Source of the DNA: Trichomonas vaginalis G3
Lineage: Eukaryota > Parabasalia > Trichomonadida > Trichomonadidae
Direction of reading: 5' to 3'
DNA: 64,000 nt
Assembly: GCF_026262505.1 (NCBI RefSeq)
Contig: NW_026529132.1
Coordinates: 1 to 64,000 of the forward strand
The notes beneath the pieces are model-generated. The model was not told the origin of the DNA. It worked only from the letters and a program-made list of their open reading frames with translations, and did not search any database. Position numbers and translations under genes: made by a program. Positions 41,190 to 54,118 of this stretch are shown in pieces (the first letter of the stretch is position 1; every line of letters begins with the position of its first letter).

Positions 41190-41666
41190 GGAAAGAAAAA
41201 AACTTTGTGCTGAATTTCTAATCTTCTTTTAATATTAATATGTTTGTAAACATGATTCTATATGATTTATTCTAAATTTATCTTTTTTTATAATTATCAT
41301 TCTAATATAAAGTTATAAAGAATTAGATATTTAATTTTGAAATAATTAATGATAATATATAATGAAAATAGAATAAATATATTTTAATTCATATCAATTT
41401 ACAATTATTATCATATTTTTATCGTTATTTCTATTTTATTGAATCTTTGAATTTAGATTTCAAAGAAAAATGTCAAAAATGGAAACAATTGGTATAAAAT
41501 ATTTATCTATGGTATGTAATTAATATATTCTTTATTCATATTTTTCTTAGAAAATGTCGTATTTCTCTCAGTTTTGGAAAACTTCTCAGAAATTTTGTTC
41601 GGGCATTTATTCTTTCAATTTTTTGAAAAGAGAAATTTTGTCTGAACACTAAATCATTTTTCGATA

Positions 41667-42365
41667 ATGTTTGACTGGTTTGATGAACCAATTGTATACT
41701 ACAGACGCTTCGCTCCAATGCGCTCTGGTGTCTTTGATTACATGTCACGTTGGATGGATTCAGTAGATCGTGCTATGGAAGAAGAATTTGGTGACTTTTA
41801 TGATGCATTCACTCGCCGTGATGTTGAACATGATATGATTGAATATGATACTGAATGCAAACACTGCAAGAAGAACAGTAATAAGAAGAATTCCTCCAAG
41901 AAGACAGAGGAGAAACCAAAGAAAGAAGAAGTAAAGCAGGAAGACGTCAAGGAATCTTCAAATGTTGATGATGATGACGTCGAAAGTGATGATGATGTTC
42001 CACAATACTACTCATTCACATCATCAATGTATAGTGGCTCCGATGGTATACAGCACATACATCGTGAGGAAGTTGATTCAAAGAGTGGTCTCCGCAAAGT
42101 TGTTGATACAAAGCGTGTCGGCAACAAGTCTCTCACAGTTCATGAAGTTACTGACAAAGATGGTAAAGTTGAGAAACACGAGACAATGAAGAACATTCGT
42201 GATGATGAGATTGAAGAGTTCAAGAACATGTGGGCACAGCACAATGTTCCTGCACAATCTTCTCTTCCAGAACCAGAAAACAAAGAAAAGAAGAATGTAA
42301 AGAAGGAAGAGAAGAAAGATGATAAGAAGACAGAAGATAAGCCAAAGAAAGAAGAAACTCACTAA
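41667..42365 (+). CDS. Array copy 6, MLF-like protein, 232 aa
   Basis: Intact, same protein as copy 3, with the common CTCAGTTTTGG leader. Confidence 0.75.
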   Translation: MFDWFDEPIVYYRRFAPMRSGVFDYMSRWMDSVDRAMEEEFGDFYDAFTRRDVEHDMIEYDTECKHCKKNSNKKNSSKKTEEKPKKEEVKQEDVKESSNVDDDDVESDDDVPQYYSFTSSMYSGSDGIQHIHREEVDSKSGLRKVVDTKRVGNKSLTVHEVTDKDGKVEKHETMKNIRDDEIEEFKNMWAQHNVPAQSSLPEPENKEKKNVKKEEKKDDKKTEDKPKKEETH

Positions 42366-42842
42366 GGAAAGAAAAAAACTTTGTGCTGAATTTCTAATCT
42401 TCTTTTAATATTAATATGTTTGTAAACATGATTCTATATGATTTATTCTAAATTTATCTTTTTTTATAATTATCATTCTAATATAAAGTTATAAAGAATT
42501 AGATATTTAATTTTGAAATAATTAATGATAATATATAATGAAAATAGAATAAATATATTTTAATTCATATCAATTTACAATTATTATCATATTTTTATCG
42601 TTATTTCTATTTTATTGAATCTTTGAATTTAGATTTCAAAGAAAAATGTCAAAAATGGAAACAATTGGTATAAAATATTTATCTATGGTATGTAATTAAT
42701 ATATTTTTATTCATATTTTTCTTAGAAAATGTCGTATTTCTCTCAAGTTTTGGAAAACTTCTCAGAAATTTTGTTCGGGCATTTATTCTTTCAATTTTTT
42801 GAAAAGAGAAATTTTGTCTGAACACTAAATCATTTTTCGATA

Positions 42843-43541
42843 ATGTTTGACTGGTTTGATGAACCAATTGTATACTACAGACGCTTCGCTCCAATGCGCT
42901 CTGGTGTCTTTGATTACATGTCACGTTGGATGGATTCAGTAGATCGTGCTATGGAAGAAGAATTTGGTGACTTTTATGATGCATTCACTCGCCGTGATGT
43001 TGAACATGATATGATTGAATATGATACTGAATGCAAACACTGCAAGAAGAACAGTAATAAGAAGAATTCCTCCAAGAAGACAGAGGAGAAACCAAAGAAA
43101 GAAGAAGTAAAGCAGGAAGACGTCAAGGAATCTTCAAATGTTGATGATGATGACGTCGAAAGTGATGATGATGTTCCACAATACTACTCATTCACATCAT
43201 CAATGTATAGTGGCTCCGATGGTATACAGCACATACATCGTGAGGAAGTTGATTCAAAGAGTGGTCTCCGCAAAGTTGTTGATACAAAGCGTGTCGGCAA
43301 CAAGTCTCTCACAGTTCATGAAGTTACTGACAAAGATGGTAAAGTTGAGAAACACGAGACAATGAAGAACATTCGTGATGATGAGATTGAAGAGTTCAAG
43401 AACATGTGGGCACAGCACAATGTTCCTGCACAATCTTCTCTTCCAGAACCAGAAAACAAAGAAAAGAAGAATGTAAAGAAGGAAGAGAAGAAAGATGATA
43501 AGAAGACAGAAGATAAGCCAAAGAAAGAAGAAACTCACTAA
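42843..43541 (+). CDS. Array copy 7, MLF-like protein, 232 aa
   Basis: Intact, same protein. Leader has one extra base (CTCAAGTTTTGG) and the short TATATTTTTATTC run. Confidence 0.75.
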   Translation: MFDWFDEPIVYYRRFAPMRSGVFDYMSRWMDSVDRAMEEEFGDFYDAFTRRDVEHDMIEYDTECKHCKKNSNKKNSSKKTEEKPKKEEVKQEDVKESSNVDDDDVESDDDVPQYYSFTSSMYSGSDGIQHIHREEVDSKSGLRKVVDTKRVGNKSLTVHEVTDKDGKVEKHETMKNIRDDEIEEFKNMWAQHNVPAQSSLPEPENKEKKNVKKEEKKDDKKTEDKPKKEETH

Positions 43542-44020
43542 GGAAAGAAAAAAACTTTGTGCTGAATTTCTAATCTTCTTTTAATATTAATATGTTTGTA
43601 AACATGATTCTATATGATTTATTCTAAATTTATCTTTTTTTTATAATTATCATTCTAATATAAAGTTATAAAGAATTAGATATTTAATTTTGAAATAATT
43701 AATGATAATATATAATGAAAATAGAATAAATATATTTTAATTCATATCAATTTACAATTATTATCATATTTTTATCGTTATTTCTATTTTATTGAATCTT
43801 TGAATTTAGATTTCAAAGAAAAATGTCAAAAATGGAAACAATTGGTATAAAATATTTATCTATGGTATGTAATTAATATATTCTTTATTCATATTTTTCT
43901 TAGAAAATGTCGTATTTCTCTCAGTTTTGGAAAAACTTCTCAGAAATTTTGTTCGGGCATTTATTCTTTCAATTTTTTGAAAAGAGAAATTTTGTCTGAA
44001 CACTAAATCATTTTTCGATA

Positions 44021-44719
44021 ATGTTTGACTGGTTTGATGAACCAATTGTATACTACAGACGCTTCGCTCCAATGCGCTCTGGTGTCTTTGATTACATGTC
44101 ACGTTGGATGGATTCAGTAGATCGTGCTATGGAAGAAGAATTTGGTGACTTTTATGATGCATTCACTCGCCGTGATGTTGAACATGATATGATTGAATAT
44201 GATACTGAATGCAAACACTGCAAGAAGAACAGTAATAAGAAGAATTCCTCCAAGAAGACAGAGGAGAAACCAAAGAAAGAAGAAGTAAAGCAGGAAGACG
44301 TCAAGGAATCTTCAAATGTTGATGATGATGACGTCGAAAGTGATGATGATGTTCCACAATACTACTCATTCACATCATCAATGTATAGTGGCTCCGATGG
44401 TATACAGCACATACATCGTGAGGAAGTTGATTCAAAGAGTGGTCTCCGCAAAGTTGTTGATACAAAGCGTGTCGGCAACAAGTCTCTCACAGTTCATGAA
44501 GTTACTGACAAAGATGGTAAAGTTGAGAAACACGAGACAATGAAGAACATTCGTGATGATGAGATTGAAGAGTTCAAGAACATGTGGGCACAGCACAATG
44601 TTCCTGCACAATCTTCTCTTCCAGAACCAGAAAACAAAGAAAAGAAGAATGTAAAGAAGGAAGAGAAGAAAGATGATAAGAAGACAGAAGATAAGCCAAA
44701 GAAAGAAGAAACTCACTAA
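44021..44719 (+). CDS. Array copy 8, MLF-like protein, 232 aa
   Basis: Intact, same protein. Leader has one extra A (GGAAAAACTTC). Confidence 0.75.
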   Translation: MFDWFDEPIVYYRRFAPMRSGVFDYMSRWMDSVDRAMEEEFGDFYDAFTRRDVEHDMIEYDTECKHCKKNSNKKNSSKKTEEKPKKEEVKQEDVKESSNVDDDDVESDDDVPQYYSFTSSMYSGSDGIQHIHREEVDSKSGLRKVVDTKRVGNKSLTVHEVTDKDGKVEKHETMKNIRDDEIEEFKNMWAQHNVPAQSSLPEPENKEKKNVKKEEKKDDKKTEDKPKKEETH

Positions 44720-45196
44720 GGAAAGAAAAAAACTTTGTGCTGAATTTCTAATCTTCTTTTAATATTAATATGTTTGTAAACATGATTCTATATGATTTAT
44801 TCTAAATTTATCTTTTTTTTATAATTATCATTCTAATATAAAGTTATAAAGAATTAGATATTTAATTTTGAAATAATTAATGATAATATATAATGAAAAT
44901 AGAATAAATATATTTTAATTCATATCAATTTACAATTATTATCATATTTTTATCGTTATTTCTATTTTATTGAATCTTTGAATTTAGATTTCAAAGAAAA
45001 TGTCAAAAATGGAAACAATTGGTATAAAATATTTATCTATGGTATGTAATTAATATATTCTTTATTCATATTTTTCTTAGAAAATGTCGTATTTCTCTCA
45101 GTTTTGGAAAACTTCTCAGAAATTTTGTTCGGGCATTTATTCTTTCAATTTTTTGAAAAGAGAAATTTTGTCTGAACACTAAATCATTTTTCGATA

Positions 45197-45895
45197 ATGT
45201 TTGACTGGTTTGATGAACCAATTGTATACTACAGACGCTTCGCTCCAATGCGCTCTGGTGTCTTTGATTACATGTCACGTTGGATGGATTCAGTAGATCG
45301 TGCTATGGAAGAAGAATTTGGTGACTTTTATGATGCATTCACTCGCCGTGATGTTGAACATGATATGATTGAATATGATACTGAATGCAAACACTGCAAG
45401 AAGAACAGTAATAAGAAGAATTCCTCCAAGAAGACAGAGGAGAAACCAAAGAAAGAAGAAGTAAAGCAGGAAGACGTCAAGGAATCTTCAAATGTTGATG
45501 ATGATGACGTCGAAAGTGATGATGATGTTCCACAATACTACTCATTCACATCATCAATGTATAGTGGCTCCGATGGTATACAGCACATACATCGTGAGGA
45601 AGTTGATTCAAAGAGTGGTCTCCGCAAAGTTGTTGATACAAAGCGTGTCGGCAACAAGTCTCTCACAGTTCATGAAGTTACTGACAAAGATGGTAAAGTT
45701 GAGAAACACGAGACAATGAAGAACATTCGTGATGATGAGATTGAAGAGTTCAAGAACATGTGGGCACAGCACAATGTTCCTGCACAATCTTCTCTTCCAG
45801 AACCAGAAAACAAAGAAAAGAAGAATGTAAAGAAGGAAGAGAAGAAAGATGATAAGAAGACAGAAGATAAGCCAAAGAAAGAAGAAACTCACTAA
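45197..45895 (+). CDS. Array copy 9, MLF-like protein, 232 aa
   Basis: Intact, same protein. Leader lacks one A near 45000. Confidence 0.75.
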   Translation: MFDWFDEPIVYYRRFAPMRSGVFDYMSRWMDSVDRAMEEEFGDFYDAFTRRDVEHDMIEYDTECKHCKKNSNKKNSSKKTEEKPKKEEVKQEDVKESSNVDDDDVESDDDVPQYYSFTSSMYSGSDGIQHIHREEVDSKSGLRKVVDTKRVGNKSLTVHEVTDKDGKVEKHETMKNIRDDEIEEFKNMWAQHNVPAQSSLPEPENKEKKNVKKEEKKDDKKTEDKPKKEETH

Positions 45896-46372
45896 GGAAA
45901 GAAAAAAACTTTGTGCTGAATTTCTAATCTTCTTTTAATATTAATATGTTTGTAAACATGATTCTATATGATTTATTCTAAATTTATCTTTTTTTTATAA
46001 TTATCATTCTAATATAAAGTTATAAAGAATTAGATATTTAATTTTGAAATAATTAATGATAATATATAATGAAAATAGAATAAAATATTTTAATTCATAT
46101 CAATTTACAATTATTATCATATTTTTATCGTTATTTCTATTTTATTGAATCTTTGAATTTAGATTTCAAAGAAAAATGTCAAAAATGGAAACAATTGGTA
46201 TAAAATATTTATCTATGGTATGTAATTAATATATTCTTTATTCATATTTTTCTTAGAAAATGTCGTATTTCTCTCAGTTTTGGAAAACTTCTCAGAAATT
46301 TTGTTCGGGCATTTATTCTTTCAATTTTTTGAAAAGAGAAATTTTGTCTGAACACTAAATCATTTTTCGATA

Positions 46373-47071
46373 ATGTTTGACTGGTTTGATGAACCAATTG
46401 TATACTACAGACGCTTCGCTCCAATGCGCTCTGGTGTCTTTGATTACATGTCACGTTGGATGGATTCAGTAGATCGTGCTATGGAAGAAGAATTTGGTGA
46501 CTTTTATGATGCATTCACTCGCCGTGATGTTGAACATGATATGATTGAATATGATACTGAATGCAAACACTGCAAGAAGAACAGTAATAAGAAGAATTCC
46601 TCCAAGAAGACAGAGGAGAAACCAAAGAAAGAAGAAGTAAAGCAGGAAGACGTCAAGGAATCTTCAAATGTTGATGATGATGACGTCGAAAGTGATGATG
46701 ATGTTCCACAATACTACTCATTCACATCATCAATGTATAGTGGCTCCGATGGTATACAGCACATACATCGTGAGGAAGTTGATTCAAAGAGTGGTCTCCG
46801 CAAAGTTGTTGATACAAAGCGTGTCGGCAACAAGTCTCTCACAGTTCATGAAGTTACTGACAAAGATGGTAAAGTTGAGAAACACGAGACAATGAAGAAC
46901 ATTCGTGATGATGAGATTGAAGAGTTCAAGAACATGTGGGCACAGCACAATGTTCCTGCACAATCTTCTCTTCCAGAACCAGAAAACAAAGAAAAGAAGA
47001 ATGTAAAGAAGGAAGAGAAGAAAGATGATAAGAAGACAGAAGATAAGCCAAAGAAAGAAGAAACTCACTAA
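46373..47071 (+). CDS. Array copy 10, MLF-like protein, 232 aa
   Basis: Intact, same protein. Upstream spacer has a small deletion near 46083 (GAATAAAATATTTT). Confidence 0.75.
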   Translation: MFDWFDEPIVYYRRFAPMRSGVFDYMSRWMDSVDRAMEEEFGDFYDAFTRRDVEHDMIEYDTECKHCKKNSNKKNSSKKTEEKPKKEEVKQEDVKESSNVDDDDVESDDDVPQYYSFTSSMYSGSDGIQHIHREEVDSKSGLRKVVDTKRVGNKSLTVHEVTDKDGKVEKHETMKNIRDDEIEEFKNMWAQHNVPAQSSLPEPENKEKKNVKKEEKKDDKKTEDKPKKEETH

Positions 47072-47549
47072 GGAAAGAAAAAAACTTTGTGCTGAATTTC
47101 TAATCTTCTTTTAATATTAATATGTTTGTAAACATGATTCTATATGATTTATTCTAAATTTATCTTTTTTTTATAATTATCATTCTAATATAAAGTTATA
47201 AAGAATTAGATATTTAATTTTGAAATAATTAATGATAATATATAATGAAAATAGAATAAATATATTTTAATTCATATCAATTTACAATTATTATCATATT
47301 TTTATCGTTATTTCTATTTTATTGAATCTTTGAATTTAGATTTCAAAGAAAAATGTCAAAAATGGAAACAATTGGTATAAAATATTTATCTATGGTATGT
47401 AATTAATATATTCTTTATTCATATTTTTCTTAGAAAATGTCGTATTTCTCTCAGTTTTGGAAAACTTCTCAGAAATTTTGTTCGGGCATTTATTCTTTCA
47501 ATTTTTTGAAAAGAGAAATTTTGTCTGAACACTAAATCATTTTTCGATA

Positions 47550-48248
47550 ATGTTTGACTGGTTTGATGAACCAATTGTATACTACAGACGCTTCGCTCCA
47601 ATGCGCTCTGGTGTCTTTGATTACATGTCACGTTGGATGGATTCAGTAGATCGTGCTATGGAAGAAGAATTTGGTGACTTTTATGATGCATTCACTCGCC
47701 GTGATGTTGAACATGATATGATTGAATATGATACTGAATGCAAACACTGCAAGAAGAACAGTAATAAGAAGAATTCCTCCAAGAAGACAGAGGAGAAACC
47801 AAAGAAAGAAGAAGTAAAGCAGGAAGACGTCAAGGAATCTTCAAATGTTGATGATGATGACGTCGAAAGTGATGATGATGTTCCACAATACTACTCATTC
47901 ACATCATCAATGTATAGTGGCTCCGATGGTATACAGCACATACATCGTGAGGAAGTTGATTCAAAGAGTGGTCTCCGCAAAGTTGTTGATACAAAGCGTG
48001 TCGGCAACAAGTCTCTCACAGTTCATGAAGTTACTGACAAAGATGGTAAAGTTGAGAAACACGAGACAATGAAGAACATTCGTGATGATGAGATTGAAGA
48101 GTTCAAGAACATGTGGGCACAGCACAATGTTCCTGCACAATCTTCTCTTCCAGAACCAGAAAACAAAGAAAAGAAGAATGTAAAGAAGGAAGAGAAGAAA
48201 GATGATAAGAAGACAGAAGATAAGCCAAAGAAAGAAGAAACTCACTAA
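47550..48248 (+). CDS. Array copy 11, MLF-like protein, 232 aa
   Basis: Intact, same protein, consensus leader. Confidence 0.75.
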   Translation: MFDWFDEPIVYYRRFAPMRSGVFDYMSRWMDSVDRAMEEEFGDFYDAFTRRDVEHDMIEYDTECKHCKKNSNKKNSSKKTEEKPKKEEVKQEDVKESSNVDDDDVESDDDVPQYYSFTSSMYSGSDGIQHIHREEVDSKSGLRKVVDTKRVGNKSLTVHEVTDKDGKVEKHETMKNIRDDEIEEFKNMWAQHNVPAQSSLPEPENKEKKNVKKEEKKDDKKTEDKPKKEETH

Positions 48249-48726
48249 GGAAAGAAAAAAACTTTGTGCTGAATTTCTAATCTTCTTTTAATATTAATAT
48301 GTTTGTAAACATGATTCTATATGATTTATTCTAAATTTATCTTTTTTTTATAATTATCATTCTAATATAAAGTTATAAAGAATTAGATATTTAATTTTGA
48401 AATAATTAATGATAATATATAATGAAAATAGAATAAATATATTTTAATTCATATCAATTTACAATTATTATCATATTTTTATCGTTATTTCTATTTTATT
48501 GAATCTTTGAATTTAGATTTCAAAGAAAAATGTCAAAAATGGAAACAATTGGTATAAAATATTTATCTATGGTATGTAATTAATATATTCTTTATTCATA
48601 TTTTTCTTAGAAAATGTCGTATTTCTCTCAGTTTTGGAAAACTTCTCAGAAATTTTGTTCGGGCATTTATTCTTTCAATTTTTTGAAAAGAGAAATTTTG
48701 TCTGAACACTAAATCATTTTTCGATA

Positions 48727-49467
48727 ATGTTTGACTGGTTTGATGAACCAATTGTATACTACAGACGCTTCGCTCCAATGCGCTCTGGTGTCTTTGATTA
48801 CATGTCACGTTGGATGGATTCAGTAGATCGTGCTATGGAAGAAGAATTTGGTGACTTTTATGATGCATTCACTCGCCGTGATGTTGAACATGATATGATT
48901 GAATATGATACTGAATGCAAACACTGCAAGAAGAACAGTAATAAGAAGAATTCCTCCAAGAAGACAGAGGAGAAACCAAAGAAAGAAGAAGTAAAGCAGG
49001 AAGACGTCAAGGAATCTTCAAATGTTGATGATGATGACGTCGAAAGTGATGATGATGTTCCACAATACTACTCATTCACATCATCAATGTATAGTGGCTC
49101 CGATGGTATACAGCACATACATCGTGAGGAAGTTGATTCAAAGAGTGGTCTCCGCAAAGTTGTTGATACAAAGCGTGTCGGCAACAAGTCTCTCACAGTT
49201 CATGAAGTTACTGACAAAGATGGTAAAGTTGAGAAACACGAGACAATGAAGAACATTCGTGATGATGAGATTGAAGAGTTCAAGAACATGTGGGCACAGC
49301 ACAATGTTCCTGCACAATCTTCTCTTCCAGAACCAGAAAACAAAGAAAAGAAGAATGTAAAGAAGGAAGAGAAGAAAGATGATAAGAAGACAGAAGATAA
49401 GCCAAAGAAAGAAAAACTCACTAAGGAAAGAAAAAAACTTTGTGCTGAATTTCTAATCTTCTTTTAA
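48727..49467 (+). CDS. Array copy 12, MLF-like protein with altered C-terminus, 246 aa
   Basis: One base is lost near 49414 (GAAAAACTCAC against GAAGAAACTCAC), so the frame reads past the usual stop and adds a hydrophobic end (CAEFLIFF). The rest of the protein is standard. Confidence 0.75.
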   Translation: MFDWFDEPIVYYRRFAPMRSGVFDYMSRWMDSVDRAMEEEFGDFYDAFTRRDVEHDMIEYDTECKHCKKNSNKKNSSKKTEEKPKKEEVKQEDVKESSNVDDDDVESDDDVPQYYSFTSSMYSGSDGIQHIHREEVDSKSGLRKVVDTKRVGNKSLTVHEVTDKDGKVEKHETMKNIRDDEIEEFKNMWAQHNVPAQSSLPEPENKEKKNVKKEEKKDDKKTEDKPKKEKLTKERKKLCAEFLIFF

Positions 49468-49898
49468 TATTAATATGTTTGTAAACATGATTCTATATGA
49501 TTTATTCTAAATTTATCTTTTTTTTATAATTATCATTCTAATATAAAGTTATAAAGAATTAGATATTTAATTTTGAAATAATTAATGATAATATATAATG
49601 AAAATAGAATAAATATATTTTAATTCATATCAATTTACAATTATTATCATATTTTTATCGTTATTTCTATTTTATTGAATCTTTGAATTTAGATTTCAAA
49701 GAAAAATGTCAAAAATGGAAACAATTGGTATAAAATATTTATCTATGGTATGTAATTAATATATTCTTTATTCATATTTTTCTTAGAAAATGTCGTATTT
49801 CTCTCAATTTTGGAAAACTTCTCAGAAATTTTGTTCGGCATTTATTCTTTCAATTTTTTGAAAAGAGAAATTTTGTCTGACACTAACATTTTTCGATA

Positions 49899-50593
49899 AT
49901 GTTTGACTGGTTTGATGACCAATTGTATACTACAGACGCTTCGCTCCAATGCGCTCTGGTGTCTTTGATTACATGTCACGTTGGATGGATTCAGTAGAAT
50001 CGTGCTATGGAAGAAGAATTTGGTGACTTTTATGATGCATTCACTCGCCGTGATGTTGAACATGATATGATTGAATATGAATACTGAATGCAAACACTGC
50101 AAGAAGAACAGTAATAAGAAGAATTCCTCCAAGAAGACAGAGGAGAAACAAAGAAAGAAGAAGTAAAGCAGGAAGACGTCAAGGAATCTTCAAATGTTGA
50201 TGATGAATGACGTCGAAAGTGATGATGATGTTCCACAATACTACTCATTCACATCATCAATGTATAGTGGCTCCGATGGTATACAGCACATACATCGTGA
50301 GGAAGTTGATTCAAAGAGTGGTCTCCGCAAAGTTTTGATACAAAGCGTGTCGGCAACAAGTCTCTCACAGTTCATGAAGTTACTGACAAAGATGGTAAAG
50401 TTGAGAAACACGAGACAATGAAGAACATTCGTGATGATGAGATTGAAGAGTTCAAGACATGTGGCACAGCACAATGTTCCTGCACAATCTTCTCTTCCAG
50501 AACCAGAAAACAAAGAAAAAAAATGTAAAGAAGGAAGAGAAGAAAGATGATAAGAAGATAGAAGATAAGCCAAAGAAAGAAGAAACTCACTAA
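49899..50593 (+). pseudogene. Array copy 13, heavily mutated MLF-like gene
   Basis: About nine small indels scattered across the coding part (near 49917, 49998, 50081, 50150, 50206, 50334, 50457 and in the tail) break every long frame. The leader also has losses (near 49838 and 49882), including the initiator, and the next spacer has more. All neighbours are clean. It carries the tail ATA variant. Confidence 0.85.
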
Positions 50594-51069
50594 GGAAAGA
50601 AAAAAACTTTGTGCTGAATTTCTAATCTTCTTTTAATATTAATATGTTTGTAAACATGATTCTATATGATTTATTCTAAATTTATCTTTTTTTTATAATT
50701 ATCATTCTAATATAAAGTTATAAAGAATTAGATATTAATTTTGAATAATTAATGATAATATATAATGAAAATAGAATAAATATATTTTAATTCATATCAA
50801 TTTACAATTATTATCATATTTTTATCGTTATTTCTATTTTATTGAATCTTTGAATTTAAGATTTCAAAGAAAAATGTCAAAAATGGAAACAATTGGTATA
50901 AAATATTTATCTATGGTATGTAATTAATATATTTTTATTCATATTTTTCTTAGAAAATGTCGTATTTCTCTCAGTTTTGGAAAACTTCTCAGAAATTTTG
51001 TTCGGGCATTTATTCTTTCAATTTTTTGAAAAGAGAAATTTTGTCTGAACACTAAATCATTTTTCGATA

Positions 51070-51767
51070 ATGTTTGACTGGTTTGATGAACCAATTGTAT
51101 ACTACAGACGCTTCGCTCCAATGCGCTCTGGTGTCTTTGATTACATGTCACGTTGGATGGATTCAGTAGATCGTGCTATGGAAGAAGAATTTGGTGACTT
51201 TTATGATGCATTCACTCGCCGTGATGTTGAACATGATATGATTGAATATGATACTGAATGCAAACACTGCAAGAAGAACAGTAATAAGAAGAATTCCTCC
51301 AAGAAGACAGAGGAGAAACCAAAGAAAGAAGAAGTAAAGCAGGAAGACGTCAAGGAATCTTCAAATGTTGATGATGATGACGTCGAAAGTGATGATGATG
51401 TTCCACAATACTACTCATTCACATCATCAATGTATAGTGGCTCCGATGGTATACAGCACATACATCGTGAGGAAGTTGATTCAAAGAGTGGTCTCCGCAA
51501 AGTTGTTGATACAAAGCGTGTCGGCAACAAGTCTCTCACAGTTCATGAAGTTACTGACAAAGATGGTAAAGTTGAGAAACACGAGACAATGAAGAACATT
51601 CGTGATGATGAGATTGAAGAGTTCAAGAACATGTGGGCACAGCACAATGTTCCTGCACAATCTTCTCTCCAGAACCAGAAAACAAAGAAAAGAAGAATGT
51701 AAAGAAGGAAGAGAAGAAAGATGATAAGAAGATAGAAGATAAGCCAAAGAAAGAAGAAACTCACTAA
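51070..51767 (+). pseudogene. Array copy 14, MLF-like gene, late frameshift
   Basis: One T missing near 51668 alters the end; the frame closes at 210 residues. The tail ATA variant is present. The leader has the short TATATTTTTATTC run. Confidence 0.8.
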
Positions 51768-52243
51768 GGAAAGAAAAAAACTTTGTGCTGAATTTCTAAT
51801 CTTCTTTTAATATTATATGTTTGTAAACATGATTCTATATGATTTATTCTAAATTTATCTTTTTTTATAATTATCATTCTAATATAAAGTTATAAAGAAT
51901 TAGATATTTAATTTTGAAATAATTAATGATAATATATAATGAAAATAGAATAAATATATTTTAATTCATATCAATTTACAATTATTATCATATTTTTATC
52001 GTTATTTCTATTTTATTGAATCTTTGAATTTAGATTTCAAAGAAAAATGTCAAAAATGGAAACAATTGGTATAAAATATTTATCTATGGTATGTAATTAA
52101 TATATTCTTTATTCATATTTTTCTTAGAAAATGTCGTATTTCTCTCAGTTTTGGAAAACTTCTCAGAAATTTTGTTCGGGCATTTATTCTTTCAATTTTT
52201 TGAAAAGAGAAATTTTGTCTGAACACTAAATCATTTTTCGATA

Positions 52244-52941
52244 ATGTTTGACTGGTTTGATGAACCAATTGTATACTACAGACGCTTCGCTCCAATGCGC
52301 TCTGGTGTCTTTGATTACATGTCACGTTGGATGGATTCAGTAGATCGTGCTATGGAAGAAGAATTTGGTGACTTTTATGATGCATTCACTCGCCGTGATG
52401 TTGAACATGATATGATTGAATATGATACTGAATGCAAACACTGCAAGAAGAACAGTAATAAGAAGAATTCCTCCAAGAAGACAGAGGAGAAACCAAAGAA
52501 AGAAGAAGTAAAGCAGGAAGACGTCAAGGAATCTTCAAATGTTGATGATGATGACGTCGAAAGTGATGATGATGTTCCACAATACTACTCATTCACATCA
52601 TCAATGTATAGTGGCTCCGATGGTATACAGCACATACATCGTGAGGAAGTTGATTCAAAGAGTGGTCTCCGCAAAGTTGTTGATACAAAGCGTGTCGGCA
52701 ACAAGTCTCTCACAGTTCATGAAGTTACTGACAAAGATGGTAAAGTTGAGAAACACGAGACAATGAAGAACATTCGTGATGATGAGATTGAAGAGTTCAA
52801 GAACATGTGGGCACAGCACAATGTTCCTGCACAATCTTCTCTTCCAGAACCAGAAAACAAAGAAAGAAGAATGTAAAGAAGGAAGAGAAGAAAGATGATA
52901 AGAAGACAGAAGATAAGCCAAAGAAAGAAGAAACTCACTAA
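52244..52941 (+). pseudogene. Array copy 15, MLF-like gene, late frameshift
   Basis: One A missing near 52866 ends the frame at 210 residues; only the Lys-rich tail is lost. Confidence 0.8.
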
Positions 52942-53419
52942 GGAAAGAAAAAAACTTTGTGCTGAATTTCTAATCTTCTTTTAATATTAATATGTTTGTA
53001 AACATGATTCTATATGATTTATTCTAAATTTATCTTTTTTTTATAATTATCATTCTAATATAAAGTTATAAAGAATTAGATATTTAATTTTGAAATAATT
53101 AATGATAATATATAATGAAAATAGAATAAATATATTTTAATTCATATCAATTTACAATTATTATCATATTTTTATCGTTATTTCTATTTTATTGAATCTT
53201 TGAATTTAGATTTCAAAGAAAAATGTCAAAAATGGAAACAATTGGTATAAAATATTTATCTATGGTATGTAATTAATATATTCTTTATTCATATTTTTCT
53301 TAGAAAATGTCGTATTTCTCTCAGTTTTGGAAAACTTCTCAGAAATTTTGTTCGGGCATTTATTCTTTCAATTTTTTGAAAAGAGAAATTTTGTCTGAAC
53401 ACTAAATCATTTTTCGATA

Positions 53420-54118
53420 ATGTTTGACTGGTTTGATGAACCAATTGTATACTACAGACGCTTCGCTCCAATGCGCTCTGGTGTCTTTGATTACATGTCA
53501 CGTTGGATGGATTCAGTAGATCGTGCTATGGAAGAAGAATTTGGTGACTTTTATGATGCATTCACTCGCCGTGATGTTGAACATGATATGATTGAATATG
53601 ATACTGAATGCAAACACTGCAAGAAGAACAGTAATAAGAAGAATTCCTCCAAGAAGACAGAGGAGAAACCAAAGAAAGAAGAAGTAAAGCAGGAAGACGT
53701 CAAGGAATCTTCAAATGTTGATGATGATGACGTCGAAAGTGATGATGATGTTCCACAATACTACTCATTCACATCATCAATGTATAGTGGCTCCGATGGT
53801 ATACAGCACATACATCGTGAGGAAGTTGATTCAAAGAGTGGTCTCCGCAAAGTTGTTGATACAAAGCGTGTCGGCAACAAGTCTCTCACAGTTCATGAAG
53901 TTACTGACAAAGATGGTAAAGTTGAGAAACACGAGACAATGAAGAACATTCGTGATGATGAGATTGAAGAGTTCAAGAACATGTGGGCACAGCACAATGT
54001 TCCTGCACAATCTTCTCTTCCAGAACCAGAAAACAAAGAAAAGAAGAATGTAAAGAAGGAAGAGAAGAAAGATGATAAGAAGACAGAAGATAAGCCAAAG
54101 AAAGAAGAAACTCACTAA
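53420..54118 (+). CDS. Array copy 16, MLF-like protein, 232 aa
   Basis: Intact, same protein as copy 3, consensus leader. Confidence 0.75.
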   Translation: MFDWFDEPIVYYRRFAPMRSGVFDYMSRWMDSVDRAMEEEFGDFYDAFTRRDVEHDMIEYDTECKHCKKNSNKKNSSKKTEEKPKKEEVKQEDVKESSNVDDDDVESDDDVPQYYSFTSSMYSGSDGIQHIHREEVDSKSGLRKVVDTKRVGNKSLTVHEVTDKDGKVEKHETMKNIRDDEIEEFKNMWAQHNVPAQSSLPEPENKEKKNVKKEEKKDDKKTEDKPKKEETH

